A stretch of 64,000 bases of DNA from NCBI GenBank assembly GCA_013215295.1, contig JABSOZ010000008.1:124001-188000 (forward strand), in the 5' to 3' direction. The notes under the pieces are model-generated. The model did no database searches. It was not told where the DNA came from and worked only from the letters and a program-made list of their open reading frames with translations. Position 1 is the stretch's first letter; each line of letters begins with the position of its first letter. Of this stretch, positions 7,780 through 17,230 are shown one piece after another. The position numbers were made by a program, and so were the translations under genes. Source of the DNA: Colwellia sp. Its GTDB lineage: Bacteria > Pseudomonadota > Gammaproteobacteria > Enterobacterales > Alteromonadaceae.

Positions 7780-8907
7780 ATGAACGAAGTAAATAAAGAA
7801 GTTATGCATGTGGGAGAAATGGCAAGTGGAGCAGCATTAACCGTTCCTGTCTATCGTATTAAAGGCTGTTCTGAAGCACCGAGTGTATATATTCAAGCGA
7901 ATATGCATGGCGCAGAAGTGCAGGGTAATGCAGTTATTTTTCAATTATTAGAATTGTTGAAAAATACGCAGATAAAAGGCGATATTACACTCGTTCCTTA
8001 TGCGAACCCTGTTGGTTGTAATCACAAAAATGGCGAGTACACCTTAGGAAGATTTGATCCTATTACTGGTGTGAATTGGAATCGCATGTACCATTTTGAT
8101 GAAAGTATCATAAAACCTTTCGTGCGGGAATGCATTGGCAAAACGGATCAAGTGATTGAAGCTAATTTCAAAAAGCTGATGATAGACAGTATTGAAGAAA
8201 AACTCGACCACAGTATTTATGGATTAACGACCGGCCAACGTATCGCTTATCAATTACAACGATTAGCTCATCAGGCTGATTATGTTTTAGATTTACATAC
8301 CGGCCCGATTTCAAGTAAGCATTTATATTGCCCTGAGTATGCACAAGAGAGTGCGCAGTACTTTGATATTCCTCATACGTTATTAATTCCTAATGACTTT
8401 GATGGCGCATTAGATGAAGCAACATTTTGCCCGTGGTGGTCATTACAAGATGCTTTTGCTGAATTAGGTATTGAGTTTTCGATTAGCTCTCCGTCTATTA
8501 ATAAAGAAAGTTTCACGGTTGAGTTAGGTTCACAAGAACAGATTGATCTCGATGTTGCGTTAGAAGATGCTAAAAGTATTATGAATTACTTACAGCATAA
8601 AAATGTGATCAGCACGACAGAATACCAGCCAAAATCGATGACACGTTACGGATGTTATTTAAAGGATTACAAAGCCTTTTATTCGCCGATGGGTGGGATG
8701 GTTGATTACTTGGCAGAATTTGGCAAACCATTAGCGGCAGGTCAGCCGCTTGCGAGAATTCTTCGTATGGACAATTATGGCGATGGCGATCCGTTGCACT
8801 ATATTTCGTTGGATAAGACAGTGATCCCAATCTTGCACTTTGCTTCAGCCAGTGTGAATCAAGGCACTGAACTGTATAAAGTTTTTAGTGAATATTTTGA
8901 AATGTAA
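7780..8907 (+). CDS. M14-family AstE/AspA-type deacylase
   Basis: Zinc-dependent succinylglutamate desuccinylase/aspartoacylase family protein, 375 residues. Metal ligands are H43 and E46 (NMHGAEVQGN) and H173 (LDLHTGP); the likely catalytic glutamate is E248 (FTVELG). Such enzymes cleave N-acyl groups from amino acids. In an operon with a DapD-type succinyltransferase it could remove the succinyl group that DapD adds, a role normally held by the unrelated M20 enzyme DapE. That pairing is inferred from context. It lies 23 bp behind the decarboxylase, closing the operon before a hairpin at 8979. Alternative substrates such as N-succinyl-lysine cannot be excluded. Confidence 0.8.
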   Translation: MNEVNKEVMHVGEMASGAALTVPVYRIKGCSEAPSVYIQANMHGAEVQGNAVIFQLLELLKNTQIKGDITLVPYANPVGCNHKNGEYTLGRFDPITGVNWNRMYHFDESIIKPFVRECIGKTDQVIEANFKKLMIDSIEEKLDHSIYGLTTGQRIAYQLQRLAHQADYVLDLHTGPISSKHLYCPEYAQESAQYFDIPHTLLIPNDFDGALDEATFCPWWSLQDAFAELGIEFSISSPSINKESFTVELGSQEQIDLDVALEDAKSIMNYLQHKNVISTTEYQPKSMTRYGCYLKDYKAFYSPMGGMVDYLAEFGKPLAAGQPLARILRMDNYGDGDPLHYISLDKTVIPILHFASASVNQGTELYKVFSEYFEM

Positions 8908-8978
8908 ATTCGTGACTATATTTCTTTCTTACAGATTTAAATGGCATTAATTAAACGGATAGCGATAAAAAGTGAATT

Positions 8979-9000
8979 ATAGGGGCTAAAAAGCCCCTAT
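8979..9000. terminator. stem-loop between convergent operons
   Basis: ATAGGGGC / GCCCCTAT with a 6-nt A-rich loop lies between the convergent ends of the dap-like operon and the chitin block. The GC-rich stem could serve either strand; T tracts are poor on both sides. Confidence 0.55.
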
Positions 9001-9018
9001 CATTGAGTCTACACTTGA

Positions 9019-11637
9019 TCAGTTCAGTTTATTCCAAACATTAGCAACACTAGGTTCATCTCCTTTTGTCCACCATTTTGCTTGGTATTCACCACCATTA
9101 TGGCTAACTTTGTCGCCGCCATTATAAATTGATGAAGACTGCCATGCTCTAAGTTGACCATCATCAGGAATAACTTCTTCCCATGGATTGCCAGCCGTGG
9201 GTACATTACCTTGTGACCACCACTTAGCACGATATTCAACACCGTTATATTTTACTTTATCGCCAGTATTGTAAACTTTACTGGCATCCCAGGTAGTATC
9301 GCCGGTATCGACATCAGTATTTTTCACCGTTACGGTAAAAGTTGCACTGGTTGTTACTTGAGCATCTGAAACATTAACCGTCACTTGATAATCGGTATCG
9401 GCACTGACATTTCCCGCAACAAGCATGATATTGCTACCGCTACCTTGCAGGGTTAAACCAGTAGGAACTTGCCAAGTGTAAGTTAGCGAGTCGCCATCGG
9501 CGTCAGTTGCTGAGACGCTTATAGCAACATTTTTTGTTTCATCAACATTTACATTAGCAATAGGTGAAATGACCGGTGCTTCATTATCTGTTGTTTCAGC
9601 TAATACCGTTACTACGGTGGTTTTAGTGACCGTCGACTGTTGATCACTCACGCTAATCGTTAAGGTGTAATCAGTATTTACCGTCACCAGTGGTGCGGTA
9701 ACAGTTAAGGTATCAGTATTACTACCTGATGCCATAAGTGGGTCATAAGTCCAAACATAAGATAGGGTATCATTGTCTGCATCACTTGCCGTTGCCGCAA
9801 CAATTAATTGCTCGCCTGACTTAACCGTGAAAGTACTGCTAAGTTTAACAACAGGTTTGTGGTTTACCGGTGTTCCGCCAGCTAAACCATCATGCATGGC
9901 GTTAAGAATATCACCGTTATCTGCATCAATTTCCCAAGCAAATAATCCGGCTAGCCCTAAACTTCTTACATATTGTCCTTTCGCATTAACTGAACGAGGG
10001 CTGTCATAAGTTACTAATGTTCCTGATGATTTATTCCATACATAAGCAGCGTCAGCTTGTTCATCATAGTAAGTTTGAAAGCCGTTAATACCTTCACCTG
10101 ATGCGCCGATCATCGCTTTTTTAAGTCCTTTATAATCTTGAATGCCAGCTTCCCAAACGCCATTTGCTGTAGTACCCGTTAATTTACCGGTTCCTTCAGT
10201 CGTCATAGGGTTACCACCTTGGGTATTTGCTTCTAGAACGCCTTCCCAACCACGACCATACATTGCCGTACCAACAACGAGCTGTGAGGCAGGAACACCT
10301 TGAGCTAATAATTGTTGAATACCATTATCCATGGTGTAAGCCGGTCCTTTACGTGGTTCGCCGGCATCATCTAAACCTGTGCCGTCACACTCTCCAACAG
10401 ATAAGTGCTCACCACAATAGATACCGGTTTGATGACCCGTGACATTATTCCAACCACCAAAGAAGTCGTAACTCATCGCAAAGATATAATCCATGTGCAC
10501 AATAGCTTGGCTATAATCTACATCTTCAATTTTGTCGTAACCCACGCCAATAGCTGAAGTTAGCTGATATTCACGCCCGGTATCTGCTGCAAGTTCATCA
10601 AGCATCGCGCGTAACTCTGCCATTAATGCAACATAAGCTGGACCGTCGTTGATTGGGTCGCCTAAATCTGGATTTGGTCCACTACCACCTGGAAATTCCC
10701 AGTCGATATCAACACCGTCATAAAACTTCCATGTTTGTAGGAATTTTTTCATTGAGGCAACAAAAGTATCGCGATTAGCCTTATCAGTAAAACCATGGAA
10801 AGGGTCTGAGAGTGTCCAACCACCCACTGAAGGTAAAATTTTCAAGTCTGGGTAACGTTGCTTTAATGCCATTAATTGTGCATAAGTACCGCGAATGGGA
10901 TCTGTGCTATTGATGCCAGGTAATGCTTTTTGAAAAGCCGCCCAAGGATCATGAACAACAACTTCATAATCAGCAGAGCCGCCACAGGCTTTTTCTAAGG
11001 CACGCCAGCTATTACCATTTTCAATTTCTTTTAATGATTCATTGGCGCCACAAATTGGAATAAAACCATAAAGTAAATGTGTTAAGTTTTGCGCTGGAAT
11101 ATTTGATACATCGAAATCTCGACCGTAAATACCCCATTCAACGAAATAGGCGCCAACGACCGTACCTTCTTGGTGCTGATAAGTTTTGTTATTTGGATTT
11201 ACATCCATAGTCAAGGGTTGTAAATGACCGCCATCAGTATCGGCAATAACAATGGCTTTAGCGTCACTACGTACACAACCGTCGGCATCACAAAGCTCTA
11301 TTGTTAAGTTATGGCGACCAGATTTTTTATAAGGAAAACTAATTACGCCACTGTTACTACCCGCTGTTAAGTTCCCTTCGTTGACCATCATATCGTCAAA
11401 ATACACTTTATAACTGTCACCGCCAGTGCCGCCCCATGCATTCCATTTAATGCTAATATCGACTTGCTCTTTAGCGGTCACTAAATCTTTATATGACCCT
11501 TGCCCATCAAGGTTAACTTGCACAAAAGAATAATCTTGTGGCGCCCAATCTATGCTGGGCTTTGATGCTGTTGCTGAAACTTGCCATGAAGCAATAACCG
11601 CACTGACGGCACAAGCTGTTAATAATAATTTTTTCAT
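9019..11637 (-). CDS. secreted GH18 chitinase (ChiA type) with two C-terminal chitin-binding modules
   Basis: Extracellular endochitinase of 872 residues. The start at 11637 gives a clean signal peptide (MKKLLLTACAVSAVIASW..SA) and is preceded by AGAGAG; a longer reading from 11844 runs through the upstream gene and is unlikely. Order: ChiA-type N-terminal Ig-like domain (about 25-130), GH18 barrel (about 160-590) with catalytic motif DGVDIDWE at 307-314 (E314 is the acid), two cadherin/PKD-like domains (about 595-770), then two CBM5/12 modules with the AKWW signature (about 785-825 and 832-872). It hydrolyses chitin to oligosaccharides, probably in concert with the LPMO 67 bp upstream in the same transcript. 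The tail modules resemble those of the LPMO. Confidence 0.93.
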   Translation of the reverse strand: MKKLLLTACAVSAVIASWQVSATASKPSIDWAPQDYSFVQVNLDGQGSYKDLVTAKEQVDISIKWNAWGGTGGDSYKVYFDDMMVNEGNLTAGSNSGVISFPYKKSGRHNLTIELCDADGCVRSDAKAIVIADTDGGHLQPLTMDVNPNNKTYQHQEGTVVGAYFVEWGIYGRDFDVSNIPAQNLTHLLYGFIPICGANESLKEIENGNSWRALEKACGGSADYEVVVHDPWAAFQKALPGINSTDPIRGTYAQLMALKQRYPDLKILPSVGGWTLSDPFHGFTDKANRDTFVASMKKFLQTWKFYDGVDIDWEFPGGSGPNPDLGDPINDGPAYVALMAELRAMLDELAADTGREYQLTSAIGVGYDKIEDVDYSQAIVHMDYIFAMSYDFFGGWNNVTGHQTGIYCGEHLSVGECDGTGLDDAGEPRKGPAYTMDNGIQQLLAQGVPASQLVVGTAMYGRGWEGVLEANTQGGNPMTTEGTGKLTGTTANGVWEAGIQDYKGLKKAMIGASGEGINGFQTYYDEQADAAYVWNKSSGTLVTYDSPRSVNAKGQYVRSLGLAGLFAWEIDADNGDILNAMHDGLAGGTPVNHKPVVKLSSTFTVKSGEQLIVAATASDADNDTLSYVWTYDPLMASGSNTDTLTVTAPLVTVNTDYTLTISVSDQQSTVTKTTVVTVLAETTDNEAPVISPIANVNVDETKNVAISVSATDADGDSLTYTWQVPTGLTLQGSGSNIMLVAGNVSADTDYQVTVNVSDAQVTTSATFTVTVKNTDVDTGDTTWDASKVYNTGDKVKYNGVEYRAKWWSQGNVPTAGNPWEEVIPDDGQLRAWQSSSIYNGGDKVSHNGGEYQAKWWTKGDEPSVANVWNKLN

Positions 11638-11704
11638 TTTTATCTCTCTTTTATTGGTTTTATATTGTTGTTTATTTTTATTTATTAATTTTGTTGTTAT
11701 AACT

Positions 11705-13372
11705 TTATAGTTTTGTCCAAACGTTATTCGCGCCCGGTTCTTCTGCTTTAGTCCACCATTTAGCTTGGTAATAACTCCCCTGATGACTGACTTTACTGCC
11801 ACCTGAATAAGAAGTTTCACGACGCCAAAAAGGAACGCCGTCATTGTCTAGGGAAACTTCTTCCCAAGCGTCACCAGCTGTTGGTTGCTGATTTTTATTC
11901 CACCACTTAGCTTGATAAGTTTTTTGTTGATAACTAACTTTATCGCCGGTGGCATAGGCTTGAGTTGATGACCATGCGGGAGCGGTAGGTAAACCTGTGA
12001 GGTTATTAACCGTAACCAGAAATGATTGAGTTGTAGTGAGTTTTCCATCCGATACCGCAACAGCAACCTGTCGAGTTTGTTCACTGTCGACATCAGCAGC
12101 CATAATAGTAATATCGGCATTTTTACCTGAAAAACTTAAGGGTGCAGGTACTGACCACACATAAGTGAGCGGATCATTTTGGTCATCAAAAGCGTGGACA
12201 TGAACAGGGGTTTGGCGATTCTCGTCAAGGGATATATCGTCAATAGCGTGCACAATAGGTGCGGTGTTTTCATACTGAGTAATAACAGATAAGGTAAAGC
12301 TGTAAGCTTGGTTCGTTACCCAAACCTGGTTAGATAAAACATTTTCACTATCAAAAATAATTTCATCACTTGACGATGCATTGTTTAGGTTTTTAACCCC
12401 TATTTTAATATGCTGGTTAAAATCTTCATTAAGCTGCTTAGCAAAGTCTGCTTGCCATGACGCTGCATTATCACTGTTGACCATAAATTGCTGATTAATC
12501 AGTTCTTGGCCATCAGCATTGAAAAGCCTCGCCCATGGTGAATCGCCTGCGTTAGCGTTTTGACCTTGTTTGACAAAATAAGCAATCGCTTGCCATTCAT
12601 CGGGTTCAACATCGTCACGTACAATGGTAATGTCGCTACAGTTATAAAAGCCTTCCCCAACGACATCAACGCGCTGCCAATGACTATAAAGTAAAGCGTC
12701 ACCCACGCGGTCAGCAGGAATATGTACTTCCATATTGTAATAACGATTACCGTCTGACGATTTGGTGAAATCTATGTTGCCATGCTCTTGCACCAACTCA
12801 AGATCTTGCCAACGTAAGACATCCGTACTGGCATTAAAGCTTGGTTTACTGAGATAAATCCGCCAAAAGCTTGGGTTATGTGGGGTTAGCGCGTTAAAAC
12901 GCACTTGAATATTATTGTCGCCGTTCGGCATAACTTGTGTTTTTTGCCAATAGGGCGAAGCTAAGTTAACGCCATGCTTTTCTGCTGAGCCAGCACCACA
13001 AAGTGTGCCATCTGGTATCGCTGCTTCAATCGCCTGTTGATTATGATAATCGGCAACATTTATCGATATTTCATGTTCTTGAATAAACTGTACATAACCT
13101 GAGTCTATAAATGCTGCTCGACAAGCTAAGTTGGGAATATTTGAACCATCAACGGGCCACCAAAAACCACCTTGGGCTTGGCAGATAGACTGCCTCGCTT
13201 TAGGATTGTCCATAAAGGCATGCGCTTGGCTCTTTGATGAAACGGTTAATACGCCAGCACAAGCTAATAGGCCTAACGCGGAAATTAATGATTTGTTGTT
13301 TCTTTTTTTTTGAAATCTTCTAGTATTTTTAAAACGGCTGTTATCGTTGTTAATATTGTTACGATTATTCAT
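11705..13372 (-). CDS. AA10 lytic polysaccharide monooxygenase (GbpA-like chitin-binding protein)
   Basis: Copper-dependent oxidase that cleaves crystalline chitin, 555 residues. A long basic leader and hydrophobic segment end in SQA|HAFM, so the mature chain starts with H51, the first ligand of the copper histidine brace; the second is probably H165 (ALTPHNPSFW). The AA10 domain (51-210) is followed by a GbpA-type domain 2 (about 225-345), a cadherin-like domain (about 365-460) and two CBM5/12 modules (about 468-507 and 516-555, both with AKWW). It lies between two chitinases, which fits its known synergy with GH18 enzymes. The signal n-region of about 28 residues is unusually long and Asn/Arg rich. 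Confidence 0.93.
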   Translation of the reverse strand: MNNRNNINNDNSRFKNTRRFQKKRNNKSLISALGLLACAGVLTVSSKSQAHAFMDNPKARQSICQAQGGFWWPVDGSNIPNLACRAAFIDSGYVQFIQEHEISINVADYHNQQAIEAAIPDGTLCGAGSAEKHGVNLASPYWQKTQVMPNGDNNIQVRFNALTPHNPSFWRIYLSKPSFNASTDVLRWQDLELVQEHGNIDFTKSSDGNRYYNMEVHIPADRVGDALLYSHWQRVDVVGEGFYNCSDITIVRDDVEPDEWQAIAYFVKQGQNANAGDSPWARLFNADGQELINQQFMVNSDNAASWQADFAKQLNEDFNQHIKIGVKNLNNASSSDEIIFDSENVLSNQVWVTNQAYSFTLSVITQYENTAPIVHAIDDISLDENRQTPVHVHAFDDQNDPLTYVWSVPAPLSFSGKNADITIMAADVDSEQTRQVAVAVSDGKLTTTQSFLVTVNNLTGLPTAPAWSSTQAYATGDKVSYQQKTYQAKWWNKNQQPTAGDAWEEVSLDNDGVPFWRRETSYSGGSKVSHQGSYYQAKWWTKAEEPGANNVWTKL

Positions 13373-13389
13373 GATATAAATCCTGTTTC

Positions 13390-13428
13390 CCCTCTTTAAT
13401 GGTTAATAAATGTCACCATTAAAGAGGG
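13390..13428 (-). other. intercistronic stem-loop in chitin gene block
   Basis: A perfect 13-bp stem (CCCTCTTTAATGG / CCATTAAAGAGGG) with a 13-nt loop lies between the upstream chitinase stop and the LPMO start. No U tract follows in the direction of transcription, so it looks more like an mRNA stability or processing element than a strong terminator. Confidence 0.5.
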
Positions 13429-13451
13429 ATACTGCTTGAGTTAAGGTAAAT

Positions 13452-16400
13452 TTATAAACTACACACTTTTTGCCATTCATCTCCACCAGGCTCAGACTTA
13501 GTCCACCATAAGGCTTGCCAAACTGCTTTTTGGTGAACCATCATGTCGTTCGCATTTGCATGGTCTGGATTTCCTTGCCAGTCTTTACGCGGGAAGTTTG
13601 GATAAATAGGTAAATCATCAACGTTAACGCCATCGCAGGTTTTTCCATCACCGTTGCCATTACCATCTTTGGTCGCTACTGGTAGCTCAGGATATTCAAC
13701 TTTGAATGCATAGGTTTTTCCGTCTTTTTCAATGGTAAAATTGGTAGGGCCAGTAAATGGCATGTAATACATCACTTGGGCGGCAACAGTTTCACCTGCC
13801 TTAAACGATTCAGTTACGCCACCATATTCATTGACTAAAGTAATCGAGAAGCGATGAAACTCATTGTCGTAGCCGCCAATATTATTACCAGCGGCATTTG
13901 AGCCATTAGCTTCAATAGCCATTTTCAATTTCTTCTGCGAATTCCAGTTAGCTTTAAAAATGGCTGAGGTCGATACAGGTACGTCAAAAGAAATTTTAGC
14001 GCCTGAAAGGTCAAGTTCTGAGTTGTTAGTGAATGAAAAGGTAGGACTTATTGGATAGTTGTCATCACCAACAGGAAAGTCTTTTGCGCTAAAGATAATA
14101 TCAACCGCTTTTTCTGGCGTAGTAAAATCAGGATTGCCATTGTGCACATCATACAAGGTACCGCTTTGACGAAACTTGTCATAAGCAATCGTTGTCATAG
14201 TTGAGCCCATGTAATATTCCTGTTTACTTTGGTCGTAATCAAAATCGCCGGCAAGCTCCCAAAACATCACGCCACCTAAGCCATTATTAATGACGTAGTC
14301 GACTTTAATTGCCATCGACTCTTCATCTTCAATGGAGATGAAAACCTTTTTCTGGTCATTCCATAACCATGGCGCAACAGCAACAGATTCATAATGACGT
14401 TGGTATGTGCCGACAAATTCGTCTTGGGGGTCAGTATCTGGCGTTAATCCATAAGCACTTATGTAGCTGCCAGATTTACCGTCAGCAAGGTTTTTCACGT
14501 GCCATAAAGGATTACTACCGGCAGCAACTTCATTATCGTTTTCAATGTCATGCCACAAGTTGTCGAGACCTACAGCGCCGTTGCCACAGTTATTTTTATC
14601 GCCTTTACCCGTGCCATTTGGACACGCCGCTTGATCAGGTAACGCTGCCTGTCCCCATAAACCATTGGTACCACCCGAGACATCTCTAAAACCACGGGTA
14701 TAATACGGAATACCAATATTGATACGCCCTGCTGATAAAGCGCCACGGAAATAACGTACCGCCCAGTCCGTATTTAAGTAACCAATACCTTCAAATTCTT
14801 TAGTACTATAAACATCCCATGCGGCTAACTCTGAATCTTCACCGGTGTCATACAAGGCGGCATTTGGACCGACATGAGAATTCCATGCACCGTGAAGGTC
14901 ATAAGACATGATATTTACGTAATCTAAATATTGAGTGGCTTGAAAGGTTTCCATACCACGCAGCAAGTAACCTGAAGAAGGTGACGCTATGGTTAGCAGG
15001 TAATGTTGTTCATCAGCATCGCCTGCCTTATCTAAGGATTCACGTAACGATTTCATTAACGCTAAATAAGATTTATGTAATGCAGCTCGACGTGGATTTG
15101 AGAAATCGAAATCGTCGGGATGGCCAGAGTCAGCCATTGATGATGGGTATTCATAATCGATATCTGCACCATCGAAACCGTATTTTTTGATGAAGGTTAC
15201 AACACTGTCACTAAACGCTTTAATGCCCGCATGATTAATGCTGCCATCAGCATTCGTGGTCATGGTATAAAAGCCACCGTTAGCGACGCGGCCTGTTTCA
15301 TCAAAATAACCGCCAGTTTCAGCCCAGCCACCAATTGAAATTAATGTTTTAACGTGAGGATATTGTTTTTTATATTTATTGAGTAAATTGAAGTGGCCTT
15401 TGTACGGCAGACTTGCATCAAGTTCCGCACCAACAACACCTGGCCATTCCATGTTTGTTGCCGGATTATTGTCTGAGCTTGGATCGCCAATCGATACTTG
15501 GTTGTTCGCATTAATATGCGCAAAGGCATAATTAATGTGAGTAATTTTATCCCAAGGAATATCATTCACTAAATAACTTGGTTGACCATTGGCACCATTT
15601 CGCCAGCTCGTAAAATAACCAATTACTCTACGTGGATGGTCTGCGCCCATTTCTTCACGGCCATTAGCATCGTAAACAGTACAATAAGGGGTGTTAACGT
15701 TTTCGGTTTGATATAAACCACTGGGCTGACACGCCGTGCGGTCGTTATTGGGATCGGTTACTTTAACGACATTAACAAAAGCACTGCTACTTGTGCCGAC
15801 GCTATTTTCGTTATCCGTTGCTTTTAAAACAAATTCAACTTGCCCGATTTCACTGGCTTGCCAAGTAAAATTGGCACTGCTATTTGTTGAAGTAAACTGT
15901 GACTGGTTGTCAGCAAATAATTCAAGCCCGGTAATTGTTCCGTCGCTATCTGTTGCACTTAATGCAAAGGTGACTTCATCGCCAAGGTTAACTTCGTTTG
16001 GCTGCGCTGAGATACTTAACTGAGCCATCGGCGCTTTATTATCTGGCGTAGTATCTTTTGCGGTAATCGTTAAACTCAGCACACTGCTGGTAGTAAAAGC
16101 TTGTTTGTCATCATAGGTTGTTACGGTAAAACTATGGGCACCTGTTAAGGCTGTCCACGTTATTTGTGAAGCAGAAGATGGCAAGGTGAATAGCAAATTT
16201 CCATCAAGAAATATTTCACTACGGTCAATACTACCATCACTGTCTTGTACTGAAAAAGAAATGACAACGCTGTCATTTTCGGTGAAAGAAGAATTATTTT
16301 CCGGTGAAATCCAGCTCACCGTCGGTGGCGTATTGGTATTGGTGTCTCCTTGGCACTCTCCGAGGTTTTTCCATTCTTGCCATGGCCCTGACTTTTGAGT

Positions 16401-16601
16401 GGGATCTGTTTGATTCCACCATTTTGCTTCAAACCCTTTTCCTTGCGCTGCTACTTTTTCACCTGCGTTATACGTACCGCCAGTTTCCCATTGTTCGAAA
16501 GCACTGCAATCTATAACTGCCGAGTGTGCTGAACTCGCCATTAGCAGCAGTGTTGAGACACTGATACTCATGGCAGTTTTTAGTTTTATTTTATTATTCA
16601 T
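13452..16601 (-). CDS. secreted GH18 chitinase with N-terminal CBM and Ig-like domains
   Basis: Extracellular chitinase of 1049 residues. The ATG at 16601 follows GGGGAAGAAG at proper spacing and begins a good signal peptide (MNNKIKLKTAMSISVS..SAHSA); the ATG four codons upstream lies before this ribosome site and is less likely. Order after the signal: CBM5/12 (about 34-78, AKWW), two Ig/PKD-like domains (about 92-182 and 190-280), GH18 barrel (about 322-800) with catalytic motif DGADIDYE ending at E484, a chitinase-C-type beta domain (about 830-960), and a C-terminal chitin-binding module ending WQALWWTKSEPG. The barrel is a second, distinct GH18 type from the downstream chitinase. First gene of the chitin block. 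Confidence 0.93.
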   Translation of the reverse strand: MNNKIKLKTAMSISVSTLLLMASSAHSAVIDCSAFEQWETGGTYNAGEKVAAQGKGFEAKWWNQTDPTQKSGPWQEWKNLGECQGDTNTNTPPTVSWISPENNSSFTENDSVVISFSVQDSDGSIDRSEIFLDGNLLFTLPSSASQITWTALTGAHSFTVTTYDDKQAFTTSSVLSLTITAKDTTPDNKAPMAQLSISAQPNEVNLGDEVTFALSATDSDGTITGLELFADNQSQFTSTNSSANFTWQASEIGQVEFVLKATDNENSVGTSSSAFVNVVKVTDPNNDRTACQPSGLYQTENVNTPYCTVYDANGREEMGADHPRRVIGYFTSWRNGANGQPSYLVNDIPWDKITHINYAFAHINANNQVSIGDPSSDNNPATNMEWPGVVGAELDASLPYKGHFNLLNKYKKQYPHVKTLISIGGWAETGGYFDETGRVANGGFYTMTTNADGSINHAGIKAFSDSVVTFIKKYGFDGADIDYEYPSSMADSGHPDDFDFSNPRRAALHKSYLALMKSLRESLDKAGDADEQHYLLTIASPSSGYLLRGMETFQATQYLDYVNIMSYDLHGAWNSHVGPNAALYDTGEDSELAAWDVYSTKEFEGIGYLNTDWAVRYFRGALSAGRINIGIPYYTRGFRDVSGGTNGLWGQAALPDQAACPNGTGKGDKNNCGNGAVGLDNLWHDIENDNEVAAGSNPLWHVKNLADGKSGSYISAYGLTPDTDPQDEFVGTYQRHYESVAVAPWLWNDQKKVFISIEDEESMAIKVDYVINNGLGGVMFWELAGDFDYDQSKQEYYMGSTMTTIAYDKFRQSGTLYDVHNGNPDFTTPEKAVDIIFSAKDFPVGDDNYPISPTFSFTNNSELDLSGAKISFDVPVSTSAIFKANWNSQKKLKMAIEANGSNAAGNNIGGYDNEFHRFSITLVNEYGGVTESFKAGETVAAQVMYYMPFTGPTNFTIEKDGKTYAFKVEYPELPVATKDGNGNGDGKTCDGVNVDDLPIYPNFPRKDWQGNPDHANANDMMVHQKAVWQALWWTKSEPGGDEWQKVCSL

Positions 16602-17011
16602 CTTCTTCCCCATACCATATTAATGTTAAATATTTGTTACACGAAAACTAACGTAACATAATATTAACATTGTGCAACTTTTGAGCATAATGCTAAAAAA
16701 TGATGATGATAATTGATAAAGCCTTTAAAAATGCAGTGTATTGAGGTGCTTTTTATAAATAAAGATAATGGCTAAACTTAGTGATTTTATTCATGCAAGT
16801 AATATATTTAGAAGAGAAAAATTTAAGAGGCTAAATTGGTGCAGTTGTTATTTTACAAGGACTTGTATGCGTAATAATGCATCATGGAAAAAGGATGAGG
16901 TTGTCAAAAAAGTAAGAAAAAACTATTGAATAAATAATTTTTAGTTATTACATATGCTATTTATGAATATAGAGCTGATAATTAGAGTCAAAATAATATT
17001 CTACAGCTATT

Positions 17012-17050
17012 AAAAAGCCTTCTTAGCATATAGCTAAGAAGGCTTTATTT
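17012..17050. terminator. strong bidirectional-looking terminator hairpin
   Basis: AAAGCCTTCTTAGC / GCTAAGAAGGCTTT with a 5-nt loop, flanked by A and T runs on either side. It lies between the stop of the S9B peptidase gene (minus strand, read leftward) and the chitin block, and would end the peptidase transcript. The rest of the 16602-17230 gap holds the MITE-like repeat below and, at 16602-17010, AT-rich DNA with no gene seen, presumably the chitinase promoter. Confidence 0.8.
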
Positions 17051-17062
17051 TATTGAAGTATT

Positions 17063-17223
17063 TATACCAATTCCACTAAGTTATTGCTCACTTGTGCTGG
17101 TTAAAATTCACCAAAGCGGCGTTGCTCTCAATCCCAATAGCCAGCTATTGCTCAATCGATCGCCTTGCTCTGATTTATTTTCTCTACGCACAACCTGATC
17201 ACAAACTTAATAAAATGGTATTA
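17063..17223. repeat. MITE-like intergenic repeat with imperfect terminal inverted repeats
   Basis: About 160 bp immediately past the peptidase stop codon. The left end TATACCAATTCCACTAAG and the right end CTTAATAAAATGGTATTA are imperfect inverted repeats, and the interior is richer in GC (CGGCGTTGCTC, CGATCGCCTTGC) than its AT-rich surroundings. It carries no gene. Such ends resemble short dispersed elements of marine Alteromonadales, but only one copy is present in this window. Confidence 0.5.
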
Positions 17224-17230
17224 GTCGGCG

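Noticed and set aside
11638..11844. N-terminal extension of the downstream chitinase by 69 codons
   Set aside because: It overlaps the LPMO gene and reads as its frame-shifted tail; the start at 11637 has a ribosome site and begins a signal peptide.
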